Notes: generated by a model from the sequence alone, not told the origin. Shown: positions 47,264 to 58,047, counted from the stretch's first letter. The stretch is DNA of 64,000 nucleotides from Enterobacter ludwigii (GCF_001750725.1 NZ_CP017279.1:2418001-2482000), one strand, 5' to 3'. Numbers and translations: made by a program.

Positions 47264-48916
47264 TCAGAGTGCGATATCCGCGACCGGTTTGTTTTCCGCC
47301 TGAGGCTTCAGCTCTGCCTTTGGTGCTGCGTCAGCAGCAGCTTGCGGCTTCACATATTGCAGCTGCAGAACGCGGCTGGTGTATTCCAGTTCCTGTTCCG
47401 TCGCGTCAACGTTACCGTTCAGCTTAGTGCCGTAAGAAGGAATAATGGTTTTCAGTTTTGCCTGCCATTCCGGGCTGGCAACTTTGTCTTTAAACACTTT
47501 TTCCATCAGATGCAGCATGATTGGCGCAGCGGTAGAAGCCCCCGGTGACGCACCCAGCAGCGCAGCAACAGTGCCTTCTTTGTCACTGACCACTTCGGTA
47601 CCCAGACGCAGTACACCGCCCTCTTTCGGATCGCGTTTGATGATCTGGACACGCTGACCCGCCTGCCACAAACGCCAGTCTTCTTTCTTCGCCTGCGGAT
47701 AGTACTCTTTCAGCGCGTCAAAGCGTTCATCGTCAGAGAGCATCACCTGGCTAATCAGGTATTTCACCAGATCGAAGTTATCCAGACCGACGTCCATCAT
47801 GGGCTTAACATTAGAGGTGGTGGTCGCACTCAGCAGGTCCCACAGGGAACCGTTTTTCAGGAACTTCGTGGAGAAGGTCGCGAATGGCCCGAACAGCACC
47901 ACACGTTTACCGTCAAGCACGCGGGTGTCGATGTGCGGAACGGACATGGGTGGCGCACCAACGGAAGCCTGACCGTAGACTTTTGCCAGGTGACGATTCA
48001 CCACTTCCGGGTTTTCAGACACCAGGAACTGACCGCCCACCGGGAAGCCTGCGTAATCGTCAGCTTCCGGAATACCGGTTTCCTGCAGCAGTTTCAGCGC
48101 CGCGCCGCCCGCACCAATAAAGACAAACTTCGCCTTGATGACGTGCTCTTCTTCATTGTGTTTCAGATCGGCAACGGTCACGCTCCAGCTGTTATCCGCA
48201 TTGCGCTTAAAGCCACGCACTTCGGTGCTGAGCTGCAGATTAAAGTTCTCTTTTTTCTGCAGGGAACCTACCAGCTGGCGGGTAATTTCGCCGTAGTTCA
48301 CGTCAGTACCAATTTCAGTACGGGTCGCGGCAACTTTCTGGTTCGGGTCACGACCTTCCATGACCAGCGGAGCCCACTCTTTAATCTGCGCGTGATCTTC
48401 GGAGTATTTCATGCCGCGGAACAGCGTGCTCTGCTGCAGAGCCGCATAGCGCGCACGCAGGAAGTTAACGTTCTGCTCGCCCCACACAAAGCTCATGTGC
48501 GGCACAGTGTTGATGAAGGAGTGCGGATCGTGCATTACGCCGCTGTTCACCTGGTGAGACCAGAACTGGCGAGAAATCTGGAATGCTTCGTTGATCTCAA
48601 CCGCCTTCTCGATACTAATGGAACCGTCCTTTTTCTGCGGTGTGTAGTTCAGTTCCATGAGTGCCGAATGGCCCGTACCGGCGTTGTTCCAGCCGTTCGA
48701 GCTCTCCTGCGCCACGCCATCGAGGCGCTCGACCATGGTCATAGACCAGTCCGGCTGCAGTTCTTGCAGATAGGTTCCCAGCGTGGCGCTCATAATACCG
48801 CCACCAATTAAAAGGACGTCCGTTTCCTGCTCTTTTGGCGTGTCAGCTTTTGCCGCCATTGAGACGGTATTCAGCCCCACGGCCAGAGACAAGAGCATGG
48901 CAGTCATTTTTTTCAT
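47264..48916 (-). CDS. mqo: Malate:quinone oxidoreductase
   Basis: Peripheral membrane FAD enzyme that oxidises malate to oxaloacetate and passes electrons to quinone. It has 550 residues, two more than E. coli. A hydrophobic N-terminus ([22 protein letters not shown]) is followed by the FAD-binding [15 protein letters not shown] motif. [11 protein letters not shown] and [14 protein letters not shown] segments lie further on. It lacks any near neighbour in an operon. Confidence 0.97.
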   Translation of the reverse strand: MKKMTAMLLSLAVGLNTVSMAAKADTPKEQETDVLLIGGGIMSATLGTYLQELQPDWSMTMVERLDGVAQESSNGWNNAGTGHSALMELNYTPQKKDGSISIEKAVEINEAFQISRQFWSHQVNSGVMHDPHSFINTVPHMSFVWGEQNVNFLRARYAALQQSTLFRGMKYSEDHAQIKEWAPLVMEGRDPNQKVAATRTEIGTDVNYGEITRQLVGSLQKKENFNLQLSTEVRGFKRNADNSWSVTVADLKHNEEEHVIKAKFVFIGAGGAALKLLQETGIPEADDYAGFPVGGQFLVSENPEVVNRHLAKVYGQASVGAPPMSVPHIDTRVLDGKRVVLFGPFATFSTKFLKNGSLWDLLSATTTSNVKPMMDVGLDNFDLVKYLISQVMLSDDERFDALKEYYPQAKKEDWRLWQAGQRVQIIKRDPKEGGVLRLGTEVVSDKEGTVAALLGASPGASTAAPIMLHLMEKVFKDKVASPEWQAKLKTIIPSYGTKLNGNVDATEQELEYTSRVLQLQYVKPQAAADAAPKAELKPQAENKPVADIAL

Positions 48917-49157
48917 AATTTATGCCTTAGTGTAAAAGTGCGTGATGCGTGGAAATTGCAGGTGAAAAAAGCTGCGCGGGAACGGTAACAACTTTTAAAT
49001 GGTGTTTAAAGGTTAAGAAATTATTGTAATTGTGAAATTTAATGATGGATTGTTTGTGAGGGATTACCTATGCGGCTGGCAAAAGGCGGCTTTTCTGGCT
49101 AGTATGTTGCGTTTTGTGATCGCGCGCACGGAAGCCTGCCCTAACCTGCGAAGTGTT

Positions 49158-50393
49158 ATGTCATTACCCGATTCTTCTTTACCCCATGAAGGCCATGTCG
49201 CCTCGGTATTACGCTCTCCCCGGCTGCTGATGCGTGAAACGCTGGCGGGCGTGATTACTGCCCTGGCGCTTATTCCTGAAGTGATTTCGTTTTCTGTCGT
49301 CGCAGGGGTTGATCCTAAAGTCAGCCTGATTGCTTCCGTGGTGCTGTGTCTTGCCCTGTCCGTGCTCGGCGGCCGCCCGGCAATGGTCACGGCGGCAGCG
49401 GGTTCCGTGGCGCTGGTGATTGGCCCGATGGTGCATCAGCATGGCGTGCAGTACATTTTGCCGGCCGTTCTGCTGGCCGGGGCGATCCAGATCCTCTTCG
49501 GCGTGCTCGGCATGGCGCGACTGATGCGCTTTATTCCGCAGTCGGTGATGACCGGGTTTGTTAACGCGCTCGGTATTTTGATCTTCTTCGCCCAGGTTCC
49601 CCATTTCTGGAGCCGAAGCCCGCTGATTGTGGGCCTGTTCGTGCTGACGCTGCTGATCGTCCTCTGGGTGCCCCGCTATATCAAAAGTATCCCCGCGCCG
49701 CTTATTGCCATTGTGGTGTTAACCCTGTTTACCGTGACCACCGGGCAAATCCTGCCGACCGTGGGTGACGAAAGCACCATGAGCGGTGGCCTGCCCGGGC
49801 TGACGCAGCTGCTTGCCCCGCTGAACACCGATACGCTGAGCATTATCTGGCCATGCGCATTAAGCATTGCGTTTGTGGGTCTGCTGGAGTCGCTGCTGAC
49901 GGCAAAACTGGTGGATGAGCTGACGGCAACCCCGTCCGGCAAGCGCCGCGAAAGCATTGCTCTGGGCATCGGTAACATTCTGGCAGGCTGGTATGGCGGT
50001 ATCGCAGGCTGCGCCATGATTGGTCAAACCATCGTCAACGTGGAGATGGGCAAAGGCCGCAGCCGCATTTCCACTGTTGCGGCTGGTCTGGTGCTTCTGG
50101 TGCTGGTGACGGCGCTGAGTGAAGTGATGGCCCGCATCCCGATGGCCGTGCTGGCCGGGATTATGGCGATTGTCGCCGTCAAAACCTTCAGCTGGCATAG
50201 CCTGCAGCCCGCGACGGTGAAAAATGCCCCCATTGCGGAAACGGTCGTGATGCTGGTGACCGTTGCAACCACGGTTTCAACCGGCAACCTGGCCATTGGT
50301 GTGCTGGGCGGGATTATCGTGATGGCACTCCTTCCCGCCCGAATTAAGCGTCGGGTTAAAGAAGAAAAAGCGTTGCCAGCCCAAGAAAAATAA
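49158..50393 (+). CDS. SulP-family inorganic anion transporter without STAS domain
   Basis: A 411-residue SLC26/SulP-type transporter with about ten to twelve hydrophobic segments. It begins after a short hydrophilic leader with RETLAGVITALALIPEVISFSVVAGVDP, the SulP entrance motif, and ends at ARIKRRVKEEKALPAQEK without the usual C-terminal STAS domain. The anion is unknown (sulfate, bicarbonate or other). The ATG at 49158 (MSLPDSSL) was chosen because the leader before it is not family-like. It overlaps convergent mgtE by 38 bases. Confidence 0.85.
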   Translation: MSLPDSSLPHEGHVASVLRSPRLLMRETLAGVITALALIPEVISFSVVAGVDPKVSLIASVVLCLALSVLGGRPAMVTAAAGSVALVIGPMVHQHGVQYILPAVLLAGAIQILFGVLGMARLMRFIPQSVMTGFVNALGILIFFAQVPHFWSRSPLIVGLFVLTLLIVLWVPRYIKSIPAPLIAIVVLTLFTVTTGQILPTVGDESTMSGGLPGLTQLLAPLNTDTLSIIWPCALSIAFVGLLESLLTAKLVDELTATPSGKRRESIALGIGNILAGWYGGIAGCAMIGQTIVNVEMGKGRSRISTVAAGLVLLVLVTALSEVMARIPMAVLAGIMAIVAVKTFSWHSLQPATVKNAPIAETVVMLVTVATTVSTGNLAIGVLGGIIVMALLPARIKRRVKEEKALPAQEK

Positions 50394-51792
50394 AGAAGCC
50401 GCCCGTATCGGTGATGGCAGTGATCATGACGCTCGACCCCACTGCGGGGTCGCGCCCGAGCTTTGTCATCGTCAACGGGATGATGACGCCCATCATCGAC
50501 GCAACCAGCAGGTTCAGCACCATCGCCAGCATCATCACGCCGCCTAATGCCATATCGTCGTACAGCCACCAGGTAATGCCGCCCATAATTCCGCCCCACA
50601 CCAGGCCATTAATCAGCGCCACGCCCATCTCTCTGAAGATCAGGAAGGCAAAGTTACCCGGCTGAATGTTCTCCAGCGCCAGCGCGCGAACAATCATGGT
50701 GATGGTCTGGTTGCCGGTGTTGCCGCCTATCCCGGCCACAATCGGCATCAGCGAGGCTAACGCGACCAGCTGCGAAATGGTGTGTTCGAAGCCATCAATC
50801 ACGCGGGAGGCGATAAACGCGGTACAGAGGTTAATGGCAAGCCAGGCCCAGCGGGTTTTGACCGCCTTGCCCACGGAGGCATGGACGTCATCTTCGGCGC
50901 TGATCCCACCAAGCGCACGCAGATCGTTATCGGTCTCTTCGTAGACCACGTCAACGATCTCATCGATTGTCAGACGTCCCATCAGCTTGCCGACCGAGTC
51001 CACGACCGCCGCACTCACGAGGTCGTCACGTTCGAAGGTACGCGCGGCTTTTTCCGCATCATCCTCCGGCGAGAAGACCATCGGCTCGTTTTCCATGACC
51101 TCGCTCACCCGCCGCTGAGTGCTGTTGAGCAGGATCGTTTTCAGCTCCAGCTCACCAAGCAAGGTTTTATCCCGCGAGGTCACGAACAGTTTATCGGTGT
51201 TGTCGGGCATACTGCCCAGGCGGCGTAAATAGCGCTGCACCGTGCCGAGCGTGACGTCCGGGCGCACCGTGATGACGCCAAACTCCATAATTGCGCCAAC
51301 GCTGTGTTTATCGTAGTGCATCACCTGGCGCACGCGCGCCCGCTCATCGGCAGGCAGCGAGGCCAGCAGTCGGCCGGTCAGGTTACGCGGCAGGTGTTGA
51401 ACAAGGTAAATCTGCTCGTCGATATCCAGCGTTTGCAGGGCATCAAGAATATCCCGGTCGCTCATCTCATCGATAAGGTCATCCCAGACGTTTTCCGACG
51501 CCTCCAGCAGCACCTGCCCGCGCTCGTGATCCTGCACCAGACGCCACAGGGCGTGACGCTCTTCCGAGGGAAGTGCTTCGAGGGTATCCGCCAGGTCGGG
51601 CGGAGGCAAATGGGCAACCAGTGCACCTACCTCAGCAATATCGTCGGCTAAAGTGCCGACATCATATTGCTCAGCCAGGGTCAGTTTGCCCAGTAACGCA
51701 GACGTGACCGCTTTATCGGTCGTGAGAAGCCAGATGAGACGCGCACGTTCCTGGTCACGCTGCCGGGCGCTGTTTTTCTTTAATACCGACAT
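50356..51792 (-). CDS. mgtE: Magnesium transporter MgtE
   Basis: Mg2+-selective channel of 478 residues. The cytoplasmic N domain (about 20-150), a CBS pair (about 160-290, ending FERDDLVSAAVVDS) and five membrane segments at the C-terminus match the family, including the pore-lining GGNTGNQTITMIVRALAL and VGSSVMITAITDTGG. E. coli K-12 has no mgtE, so this gene with its convergent SulP partner is an insertion between mqo and yojI relative to it. The ATG at 51792 is used; an upstream TTG is less likely. Confidence 0.93.
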   Translation of the reverse strand: MSVLKKNSARQRDQERARLIWLLTTDKAVTSALLGKLTLAEQYDVGTLADDIAEVGALVAHLPPPDLADTLEALPSEERHALWRLVQDHERGQVLLEASENVWDDLIDEMSDRDILDALQTLDIDEQIYLVQHLPRNLTGRLLASLPADERARVRQVMHYDKHSVGAIMEFGVITVRPDVTLGTVQRYLRRLGSMPDNTDKLFVTSRDKTLLGELELKTILLNSTQRRVSEVMENEPMVFSPEDDAEKAARTFERDDLVSAAVVDSVGKLMGRLTIDEIVDVVYEETDNDLRALGGISAEDDVHASVGKAVKTRWAWLAINLCTAFIASRVIDGFEHTISQLVALASLMPIVAGIGGNTGNQTITMIVRALALENIQPGNFAFLIFREMGVALINGLVWGGIMGGITWWLYDDMALGGVMMLAMVLNLLVASMMGVIIPLTMTKLGRDPAVGSSVMITAITDTGGFFIFLGLATLFLL

Positions 51793-51905
51793 CAATCATA
51801 AATCCATGAAATGAGATGGCATTAAGCATAGCGCGGGGATATGTAAATAAGAATAAACAACGGGACGGGATGCATAAAAAAGCGGCACATCGCCGCGATT
51901 TTATC

Positions 51906-51926
51906 CCCTCTCCCGGTTGGAGAGGG
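51906..51926. repeat. CCCTCTCC-type small palindrome
   Basis: CCCTCTCC-CGGTT-GGAGAGGG is a perfect 8-bp stem lying 13 bases beyond the yojI stop. It is the second copy of the palindrome at 11082 and probably an mRNA 3' end structure. Confidence 0.65.
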
Positions 51927-51938
51927 TCAGACGAGACA

Positions 51939-53582
51939 TCAGGCCGTGCGCGCTACCGCATCACGAGACGCCGCATCGCGCTCCTCGCCGGTCAACTCGC
52001 TGAGCTTGCCGTCGCGCATCTCCAGCAGACGGTCGGCATGAATGAAGTAGTGATCGTCATGGCTGATGGCGAAAATAGTTTTGCCCATCGCCTTCATCAG
52101 CGGCAGTAACACCTGATAAAACTCGCGGCGGAAATGCGGGTCCTGGTCTGCCGCCCATTCATCAAGCAGGATGATGTCGCGCTCTTCAGCCAGTGCCAGC
52201 AGCAGCGCCACGCGCTTTTTCTGCCCCTTCGAGAGTTTCAGGTTCAGGATTTTACCGTCCTGAAGCTCAAGCTTATGGGACATCTGCAGTTGCCCAAGCC
52301 ATTTCTCCACCAGCGCAGGGTTAGCCTGCTGCCCTTCCGGCCCCAGCAGGTGATCAAAGAGCCAGACATCGGTGAAGACCGCCGAGAAGAGCTTGCGATA
52401 ATCCTCAGGTTTCTCCGCGCTCAGCGCTTTACCATCCAGCAAAATCTCGCCCGATTGCGGCTGATATAAGCCGGTGAGCAGCATCGCCAGCGTGGATTTT
52501 CCGCTACCGTTACCGCCAATCAGGAACAGCAGCTCGCCGCGATGAATCGTCAGGTTTACCGGTCCGACGGAAAAAGCGTTGTCCTGATAGCGGAACATGA
52601 CGTTACGCAGCTCCAGGGTTTGCCAGTTCGGGAAGGCCTGCGGGCGTGGGAATTCGGCTTTAAACGGTGCGAGATCGAATTTATTGAGCTTGTTAAACGC
52701 CACCTGAGCGCTCAGCAACGTTGGCAATGCGCCCACGGCGGAGAGGAGCGGTGTACGTAAAAACAGCAGCGTCAGTGAATAGGTCGCCGCGACGTTGGTA
52801 TCCGCCCATCCCAGACTGTTCGCCATCCAGAAGACCAGGCCAATGGCGCCCAACATCATAATGTTCGACCAGTTCACCGCGCTCAGGTGGAAGGTATCGG
52901 CGCGAATGATGTGATGCCGGTATTCGCGGGCATCGGGAATATAGAGATGGTTAAAGATATGCTCGGCACGCTCGCGATTCAGGGTCAGCTCTTTACGCCC
53001 TTCCAGCACGGTCTGGTAATCGTTATAGAGCTTATCCTCGGTTTCACGCAGCACCGCCATGTGTTTATAGACGCGCGACACCAGCAGAAAACCGCCCCAG
53101 ATGGTGATAACAATCCACAGCGCAGTGACAGCCAGCATTTTTGTGGAGAGCCAGGCGAGATACGCCGCCGAACCAAAGGTCAAAATAATGCCCTGCACCA
53201 GCTCCGGCAGACGAACGAAGGCAATGGTAATGGCGCGCACGTCGCTGGTCAGCCCTGCCAGCAGGGAGGCACTTCCAAGCTGCTCAACGCGTTCTACCTG
53301 CGTGTCCAGAATACGCTTGATAAATTCACTGCGCAGACGGAAAACGAAATGGTGTCCCAGCGCCGTCAGCGCCAGCTGCGAGCCGAGCGTCACCGCCATC
53401 AACAGCAGTAGCAGGCCAAGAAACTCCGGCAGGACGGCGAGTGAGGTATCGACCATTTCAATCAAGCGCATGTTAATAAACGCGATCAGGCCGATACCTA
53501 ACGCGGCGCTGGCGAGGCTTAACGCCATGACGGCAATGAAGGGCCAGCGATACTGACGCCAGACGAGGAGAAGTAGTTGCAT
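51939..53582 (-). CDS. yojI: ABC transporter ATP-binding/permease YojI (microcin J25 exporter)
   Basis: A half-size ABC exporter of 547 residues: six membrane segments (to about 310) and one ATPase domain with Walker [11 protein letters not shown], signature [11 protein letters not shown] and Walker B IILLDEW, then the H-loop AISHDDH. In E. coli YojI works with TolC to export microcin J25 and may use L-cysteine. Length and context (next to alkB) match. Confidence 0.96.
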   Translation of the reverse strand: MQLLLLVWRQYRWPFIAVMALSLASAALGIGLIAFINMRLIEMVDTSLAVLPEFLGLLLLLMAVTLGSQLALTALGHHFVFRLRSEFIKRILDTQVERVEQLGSASLLAGLTSDVRAITIAFVRLPELVQGIILTFGSAAYLAWLSTKMLAVTALWIVITIWGGFLLVSRVYKHMAVLRETEDKLYNDYQTVLEGRKELTLNRERAEHIFNHLYIPDAREYRHHIIRADTFHLSAVNWSNIMMLGAIGLVFWMANSLGWADTNVAATYSLTLLFLRTPLLSAVGALPTLLSAQVAFNKLNKFDLAPFKAEFPRPQAFPNWQTLELRNVMFRYQDNAFSVGPVNLTIHRGELLFLIGGNGSGKSTLAMLLTGLYQPQSGEILLDGKALSAEKPEDYRKLFSAVFTDVWLFDHLLGPEGQQANPALVEKWLGQLQMSHKLELQDGKILNLKLSKGQKKRVALLLALAEERDIILLDEWAADQDPHFRREFYQVLLPLMKAMGKTIFAISHDDHYFIHADRLLEMRDGKLSELTGEERDAASRDAVARTA

Positions 53583-53657
53583 GCAGGCAATCCGGGCAAT
53601 AAAAATCAGCCAGCAGTTTAAACTGCCGGACGGTTACATCAAGAATAATTCTTATTT

Positions 53658-54307
53658 TTATTGGCCACGGGATGCCTGCCGGAACGTCAGGTTAAGACGG
53701 AACTCGCCGGTCTGAGGATGTACTCCCGGTTTGAGGGGCTGAATGCCGTGATAAAAAAGCCGCGATTCCCTGCCCCAAATCACCACATCACCGTGCTCCA
53801 GCATGAGCCGTTTCAGCGGATCGTTACGGCGTAAACCGCCAAACTGGAAGACCGCGGGCAGGCCTAAGGATACCGAGACGATCGGCGCGCGCAGATCGGG
53901 TTCATCCTTGTCCTGATGCAGCGAGAGCTTTGCCCCACGGCGTAGCGGTTAATCAGACAGGCATCCGGGCGAAAGTCGGCATAGCCCGCTTCAACGGCGG
54001 CGTCATGGCAGAGCGCCCGAAAAACGTCAGGCATCGGCGGCCATGGCTGGCCGGTTACAGGATCGCCCGGGGCATATACATAGCCCTGCGCGTTTGTCGC
54101 CCAGCCCAGTTCCCCGCAGTTCGTCATCGCCACCGACATGGTGTATCCCCCGGGCGTCACCATGTGTCGAAACGGCGAGAGCGCCGCCACCTCATCGATG
54201 CCGGCAAGCAGCGCCGCCGCGCGGGAAAGCGCAAAGCGGCGCAGGATCACCGCGCCGGGCGCAAGGGGTTCCTGCCAGGGTTCCGCATCCGCAAAAAGAT
54301 CGAGCAT
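53658..54307 (-). pseudogene. alkB: alkB, alkylated DNA repair dioxygenase, frameshifted
   Basis: AlkB is an Fe(II)/2-oxoglutarate dioxygenase that repairs 1-methyladenine and 3-methylcytosine. The first 125 residues (MLDLFADAEPWQEPLAPG onward) match E. coli AlkB, then the frame shifts and stops at 53864 after a short unrelated tail. The remainder, from AKLSLHQDKDEPDLRAP to a TAA at 53658, is intact in the next frame. One missing G in the run at 53933-53936 (coding strand GGGG, expected GGGGG) restores 216 residues, the E. coli length. The product as written lacks His131, Asp133 and the later His and Arg. It may be a true mutation or a homopolymer sequencing error. It overlaps the ada stop by one base. 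Confidence 0.9.
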
Positions 54308-55365
54308 TATCCCTCCGGGTTCTTTGCCTCACGTTTCAGTAACAACGCCTTTCGTTCTGTCCCCCAGCGGTAGCCCGAAAGCGCACCGTCGTGACGAACA
54401 ACGCGGTGGCAGGGGATGATAACGGCCAGTTTATTTGCGGCACAGGCTCCCGCCACCGCACGCACAGCGCCTGGGCTACCGATCGTCTGCGCCACCTGGC
54501 GATAACTTGCCGTTTCACCGCGGGGTATGTCACGAAGCGCCTGCCACACACGCTGCTGGAAAGCGGTGCCCCGAATATCCAGCGGAAGTGCCAGCGGCAC
54601 GGTATGGTCATCGATAGCGCTAATCACCCGCTCAATACGCCGGGCGAATTCTCCTTCCAGCGTTTCTCGCTCTGCTTTTGGAAACAGCGTCAAAAGCTCC
54701 TCGGTTAATGTCGCATCGTCGTCACCCAGCAGAATCGCGCAGATCCCGCGCTCGCTTTCACCCACCAGGCAACGGCCTAACGAACACTCACCAATCGCAT
54801 AACGCACCGCCACATCCCCTTTCCGGTACTGCTTCGCCGTCATGCCCAGCGCAGCGTTGGCTTGACGATAATAGCTGCTGCTGTCAGGAAACCCGGCGGC
54901 CAGCACGGCATCGGTAATTTTGTCCCCCTGCGCAAGCGCGGTACGCAGGCGTTGTACCCGCGCCGCCTGTTGCCAGGCTTTAGGCGTCATACCGGTAACG
55001 GACTTAAACAAGCGGTGGAAGTGGAAAGGACTCATGGCGACCTGCTGCGCCAGCATTTCCAGCGTTAACGCGGGATCGCGCTCCAGCAGACGGCAGGCAT
55101 GTTCAACTTTTGCCAGCGTCTGTTCCTGCGGATCGCGTTTGTCCGGCTGACAGCGTTTACACGGGCGAAACCCTGCCTGAAGGGCATGATCTACATCGGG
55201 GTAGAAGCGGACATTTTTACGTAACGCGTGGCGGGCACGGCAGGACGGACGACAGACGATCCCCGTCGTTTGCACGGCAAAGACAAACTGATCGTCAGCA
55301 CGCGGATCGCGAGCCAGCACGGCCAGCCAGCGATCGTCATCGGTAATAAAGGTCGGGTTTTTCAT
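54307..55365 (-). CDS. ada: Ada, bifunctional DNA methyltransferase/transcriptional activator
   Basis: Repairs methyl phosphotriesters and O6-methylguanine by accepting the methyl group, and when methylated at Cys38 activates ada-alkB, alkA and aidB. It has 352 residues: N-Ada zinc domain with Cys38, Cys42, Cys69 and Cys72; an AraC-type helix-turn-helix (LAQQVAMSPFHFHRLFK); and the methyltransferase domain with Cys319 in PCHRV. The second ATG (55365) puts the acceptor at Cys38 and lies six bases after AGGAG, so it is preferred over the one at 55368. Confidence 0.97.
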   Translation of the reverse strand: MKNPTFITDDDRWLAVLARDPRADDQFVFAVQTTGIVCRPSCRARHALRKNVRFYPDVDHALQAGFRPCKRCQPDKRDPQEQTLAKVEHACRLLERDPALTLEMLAQQVAMSPFHFHRLFKSVTGMTPKAWQQAARVQRLRTALAQGDKITDAVLAAGFPDSSSYYRQANAALGMTAKQYRKGDVAVRYAIGECSLGRCLVGESERGICAILLGDDDATLTEELLTLFPKAERETLEGEFARRIERVISAIDDHTVPLALPLDIRGTAFQQRVWQALRDIPRGETASYRQVAQTIGSPGAVRAVAGACAANKLAVIIPCHRVVRHDGALSGYRWGTERKALLLKREAKNPEG

Positions 55366-55437
55366 CATCAGCTCCTCTTACAAGCATACATACAGCGTGC
55401 CCGAGTGCCACTGATTAAAAACCCGCAACCTTGCTTT

Positions 55438-56493
55438 TTAATTCTTATCACTTACCAGGAAGCTGTCGAACTGCGGCGAACTCCAGGTTTTGAAGCCATC
55501 AGCCTCTTTGGTGATCATATAGACAGCCAGTCCTTCCTGGCGGACCACCTCTTTGGCTTTCTCCGGACCGAGGACCATTAAACCGGTATCCCAGGCATCG
55601 GCTTCCAGCGCGGTGGGGGCAATGACCGTCACCGAGACCAGATTATGCGCGATAGGGCGGCCGGTCTGCGGATCGATGACATGCGAAATCCGCTTCCCGT
55701 CGAGCTCATAATAGTTACGGTAACTCCCGGAGGTGCTGATACCGTGACCGTTGATATCCACAATCGCCTGTACGGCGTTTTGCTGGTCGGTCGGTTTTTG
55801 AATCGCCACCCGCCACGGATTACCGCTGGCATTCATGCCGCGGCTGACTAACGCACCGCCCACGGACACCAGGTAACGCGAAATACCTTCCTGGGCCATC
55901 AGCGCGGCCAGATGATCTGCCGCATACCCTTCCCCTACCGTCGACAGATCAACAAACAGATCGGGAATATCTTTTTGCAGGTACTGTTGTCCGTACTGGT
56001 TGATCACCGTCAGGTGCTGCAACCCTGTCCGGGCGCGGGCGTCATCTATCGCCGCCTGGTCAGGCGTGGTGACAGGCTGCTTGTTCGGGCCAAACCCCCA
56101 CAGGTTAACCAGCGGCCCCACGGTCACGTCCATCGCGCCGTTGGTCTTGTAGCCCACGCGCATTGATTCGGTCACGATATCGGCCATTGCTTCGCTCACC
56201 GGCCACAGGGAAGTGCTGGTGGAGAGGTTAAAGCGCATCAGCGCAGAGTCATTTTTGTAGGTCGAAAGAAGCTGATCGTCGGCGTCCAGCTGCGACTGAA
56301 TTTTGCTGCGAAGCTCTTCAGCGCGTGTCTTATCGAGATTCATCACGCTGACACGCCAGAATGTGCCCATCGTTTTGCCTTCCAGCACCGTCGCCGCGGG
56401 AGCATCCGTTTTGGCCACAGGCGTGGAAGAGTCACATGCTGTCAGGAAAAAAAGTATAGCCAGGAAGCTGGCGCGTAAAAAAGTCATGTCCAT
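55438..56493 (-). CDS. apbE: FAD:protein FMN transferase ApbE
   Basis: Periplasmic membrane-bound lipoprotein that attaches FMN covalently to target flavoproteins (such as NqrC/RsxG). It has 351 residues, as in E. coli. A lipobox (FFLTAC) ends a short signal; the mature part carries TMGTFWRVSV, DLSTVGEGYAADHLA, SVGGALVSRG and DAWDTGLMVLG, the flavin and magnesium-binding segments of the family. Confidence 0.95.
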   Translation of the reverse strand: MDMTFLRASFLAILFFLTACDSSTPVAKTDAPAATVLEGKTMGTFWRVSVMNLDKTRAEELRSKIQSQLDADDQLLSTYKNDSALMRFNLSTSTSLWPVSEAMADIVTESMRVGYKTNGAMDVTVGPLVNLWGFGPNKQPVTTPDQAAIDDARARTGLQHLTVINQYGQQYLQKDIPDLFVDLSTVGEGYAADHLAALMAQEGISRYLVSVGGALVSRGMNASGNPWRVAIQKPTDQQNAVQAIVDINGHGISTSGSYRNYYELDGKRISHVIDPQTGRPIAHNLVSVTVIAPTALEADAWDTGLMVLGPEKAKEVVRQEGLAVYMITKEADGFKTWSSPQFDSFLVSDKN

Positions 56494-56563
56494 TCATTAT
56501 TATCCTCATGCCAGGGCGGCAAGAGTACACCAAAAGGGTGAATTGTAAGAACCGAAAAGGCAC

Positions 56564-56589
56564 GAAAAAGGGGCCATAAGGCCCCCTTT
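56564..56589 (-). terminator. ompC terminator
   Basis: GGGGCC-ATAA-GGCCCC with five As on the left, the U-tract of the minus-strand ompC transcript, ends 17 bases before the ompC stop codon. Confidence 0.85.
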
Positions 56590-56606
56590 GTCACACGATG
56601 AAGCGA

Positions 56607-57722
56607 TTAGAACTGGTAAACCAGACCCAGCGCTACGATATCATCAGTACCGATACCCGCCTGACGGGTGAATTCATTTTCATCAACCAGGTTGATTTTG
56701 TAATCAACGTAGGTGGACATGTTTTTGTTGAAGTAGTAAGTCGCACCAACATCAACATATTTCAGCAGATCCTGATCGCCGTAACCTTCGATGTCTTTAC
56801 CTTTGGACTGCAGGTAAGCCACGGATGGACGCAGACCGAAGTCGAACTGGTACTGAGCAACCACTTCGAAGTTCTGTGCTTTGTTAGCAAAGCCGTAAAT
56901 GTCGCTGCTGCTCTGAGAGTTACCAAAACGGGTTGCGTTATAGGTCTGAGAGTACTGCGCCGCCAGGTAGATGTTGTTGGCGTCGTATTTCAGGCCACCA
57001 GAGTAAACTTCAGCACGATCGCCTTCGCCTTTCAGCGCCAGGTTAGTGGTGTCGTTCTGGTCAGCAGTACGTTTAGAAGAAGACATCGCACCACCGATGC
57101 TGAAGCCTTCGCCCAGGTTGTAGGTCACGGACGCGCCGTAACCGTCACCGTTCTGTTTCAGGGTGCTACGACCGGAATCGTTTTCACCGCTTACGCTGCC
57201 GTTTTTACCCTGATACTGCAGAGCAAAGTTCAGGCCATCAACCAGACCGAAGAAGTCCTGGTTACGGTAGGTTGCTACGCCGTTAGCACGGGATTGCAGG
57301 AAGTTGTCTGCACCGTAGGTGTCGCCGCCAAATTCTGGCAGAACGTCAGTCCAGGACGTTACGTCGTAGATCACACCGTAGTTACGACCATAATCGAAAG
57401 AACCCGCGTCAGCGAATTTCAGACCCGCGAACGCTACACGCGTCCAGGACTGGTTGTCGCTTTCAGAGGTGTTGCCCTGAATCTGGTATTCCCACTGGCC
57501 GTAACCGGTCAGCTGATCGTTAACCTGGGTTTCGCCTTTGAAGCCAAGACGCATGTAAGTCTGGTCGCCATCATTGCTCTTGTCGTCAGAGAAATAGTGC
57601 AGACCATCAACTTTGCCGTACAGATCTAATTTGTTGCCATCTTTGTTATAAATTTCAGCCGCATTTGCTGCGCCTGCCACCAGCAGAGCTGGTACCAGGA
57701 GGGACAGTACTTTAACTTTCAT
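56607..57722 (-). CDS. ompC: Outer membrane porin OmpC
   Basis: Trimeric general porin of 371 residues. A signal peptide ([21 protein letters not shown]) is followed by the mature [19 protein letters not shown] start and 16 strands ending in LVYQF. The constriction loop L3 carries [15 protein letters not shown]. It is osmoregulated through OmpR and translation is linked to the neighbouring micF locus on the opposite strand. Variation in such porins influences beta-lactam entry. Confidence 0.97.
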   Translation of the reverse strand: MKVKVLSLLVPALLVAGAANAAEIYNKDGNKLDLYGKVDGLHYFSDDKSNDGDQTYMRLGFKGETQVNDQLTGYGQWEYQIQGNTSESDNQSWTRVAFAGLKFADAGSFDYGRNYGVIYDVTSWTDVLPEFGGDTYGADNFLQSRANGVATYRNQDFFGLVDGLNFALQYQGKNGSVSGENDSGRSTLKQNGDGYGASVTYNLGEGFSIGGAMSSSKRTADQNDTTNLALKGEGDRAEVYSGGLKYDANNIYLAAQYSQTYNATRFGNSQSSSDIYGFANKAQNFEVVAQYQFDFGLRPSVAYLQSKGKDIEGYGDQDLLKYVDVGATYYFNKNMSTYVDYKINLVDENEFTRQAGIGTDDIVALGLVYQF

Positions 57723-57834
57723 TTTATTAACCCTCTGTTATATGCCTTATAATTGCCACTGCTTACTGATTAACCCTCATTAACCAGTCGGCAATTTCAT
57801 TCTCCGCAAAATTACAGAATAATCCAACGGGAAT

Positions 57835-57840
57835 ATGATA
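57835..57840 (-). promoter_or_regulatory. ompC promoter -10 element
   Basis: The minus strand reads TATCAT, as I recall for the E. coli ompC promoter. It implies a start near 57829 and a leader of about 105 bases before the ompC ATG. Confidence 0.6.
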
Positions 57841-57841
57841 C

Positions 57842-57895
57842 GAAAACTTTGAAAATGTTTCATTTCACGATAAACATGTTTCAAAATGTAAATAT
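57842..57895. promoter_or_regulatory. OmpR-binding region of ompC
   Basis: On the minus strand three adjacent OmpR-type boxes (TTTACATTTTGAAACATG first, then GAAATGAAACATTTTC and the AAAGTTTTCGTATC region) match the layout of the E. coli ompC C1-C3 sites. EnvZ/OmpR control is therefore expected. Confidence 0.75.
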
Positions 57896-58047
57896 CAAGG
57901 AACTTTTACAAAGCACAGACAGCTTAAGAATTTAGCACTTATCATCAAGCGAGAAGAAAAAACATTTAAATTCAGTAAACTACATTAAAAATATTTACAG
58001 CACTGAATGACAAAACAAGATCGGCCGTTATCTCTAAAATAACTCTC

